From assembly GCA_039000515.1 (NCBI GenBank), contig JBCFYV010000100.1, positions 53,195,433 to 53,259,432 of the forward strand: a stretch of DNA of 64,000 nucleotides. Direction: 5' to 3'. The notes under the pieces were generated by a model, which was not told the DNA's origin, did not search any database, and saw nothing but the letters and a program-made list of their open reading frames with translations. This stretch comes from Timema cristinae. Taxonomy: Eukaryota > Arthropoda > Insecta > Phasmatodea > Timematidae. Numbering within the stretch: the stretch's first letter is position 1; the number at the start of each line of letters is the position of its first letter. This document shows positions 63,331-64,000 of this stretch, piece after piece. Both the position numbers and the translations under genes were made by a program.

Positions 63331-64000
63331 GTAATTCTTGCATTATGCTTTACAAAGTTGTTTTTTAAGCTATATTCACAGTTTCTTACCTAATCCTTAA
63401 AGGAATGGCGTGATTAGGTATTTATGTATCACAGATATCATAATCGGCTACATATCATCACATATTGACAATAAGTGATATAGGATTTCTAATGGCTCTA
63501 GAAAAACAAAAAAAACTATTGGTTTTCAAGCTTCGTGACCATTGAGACTTTTGGTCATTGACTAAATAACTGATACATGGGTAGGATTTTAATTTTAGCT
63601 GATTTAACCGAGGGCCATTTCACATAAGGTTTGTGTGGGGCTTTTTCCAATGTTAAAAAGTTTGTATTGTAAAATCTATAAATATTTAAAAGAATATCAC
63701 AAAATGGTAATAAAAGTATTTTAATGCATAATAGCAGACATTTTTATTCTTACAACATACCCCATCAAAATACAAATCCTAACCTTCCAGGCATCATCAA
63801 CGTATTCTTCATGAAATTCCGGGATCCTGAAATATCTTGCAATAAAATACACTTTTTTTGTGTGTGTGTTTTAATTACCTAAAATTATTTAACAATATTA
63901 ATTTGGCTATCATTGGATATTTGCTTTTATTGTTGGGTGTATGAATTGTAGAAAATATTTTCTCATAACATGATGACTTGAGAAGATCAGGGGGACAGAC

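Noticed and set aside
1..64000. CRISPR arrays, operons or bacterial features.
   Set aside because: The DNA is clearly animal nuclear sequence with spliced genes. The only regular repeats are minisatellites without spacers.

Overview
The window is AT-rich, intron-rich animal DNA that is dense in mobile elements. I read it as an invertebrate, most likely an arthropod. The grounds are a vinculin ending in WYQY, a short TTAGG run, insect-type LINE tails, abundant hAT and Tc1/mariner/pogo fragments, and several tRNA-derived SINE families. No sequence feature identifies the species.

Three protein-coding genes are supported. (1) Positions 1440-35990, plus strand: the C-terminal part of vinculin, the actin-binding adaptor of cell-matrix and cell-cell junctions. 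Its N-terminal exons lie off the left edge. Ten constitutive-looking exons encode the end of the head, the proline-rich linker and the five-helix tail. Between them lie up to six short, reading-frame-neutral exons, all starting and ending in phase 1: four in the linker, and two very small ones (39 and 18 nt) just before the last exon. This suggests a vinculin with a heavily alternatively spliced linker and tail. (2) Positions 50075-53667, minus strand: PSMD1/RPN2, the large scaffold of the 26S proteasome base, in one 2.8-kb coding exon plus one short last exon. (3) Starting at 54887, plus strand, and divergent from PSMD1: the first two coding exons of a gene I do not recognise.

Four one-base frameshifts sit in otherwise perfectly conserved coding sequence, two in vinculin and two in PSMD1. 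Each is repaired by adding or removing one base, so residual assembly errors are more likely than gene decay.

Almost everything else is repeats. There are about 28 copies of a SINE family with one shared tail and at least three different tRNA-like heads, six copies or fragments of a second tRNA-derived SINE, and tRNA-like sequences inside a 40-bp terminal-inverted-repeat element. Also present are hAT and TA-flanked MITEs (some inside SINEs with target duplications), an inverted SINE-like dimer flanked by a 14-bp duplication, three LINE tails (one amplified into a minisatellite), a 1.5-kb minisatellite beside the last vinculin exon, a decayed Ty3/gypsy-type LTR retrotransposon just downstream of a splice donor, and a decayed hAT transposase. 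From 35991 to 50058 I see no gene, only repeats and AT-rich sequence.
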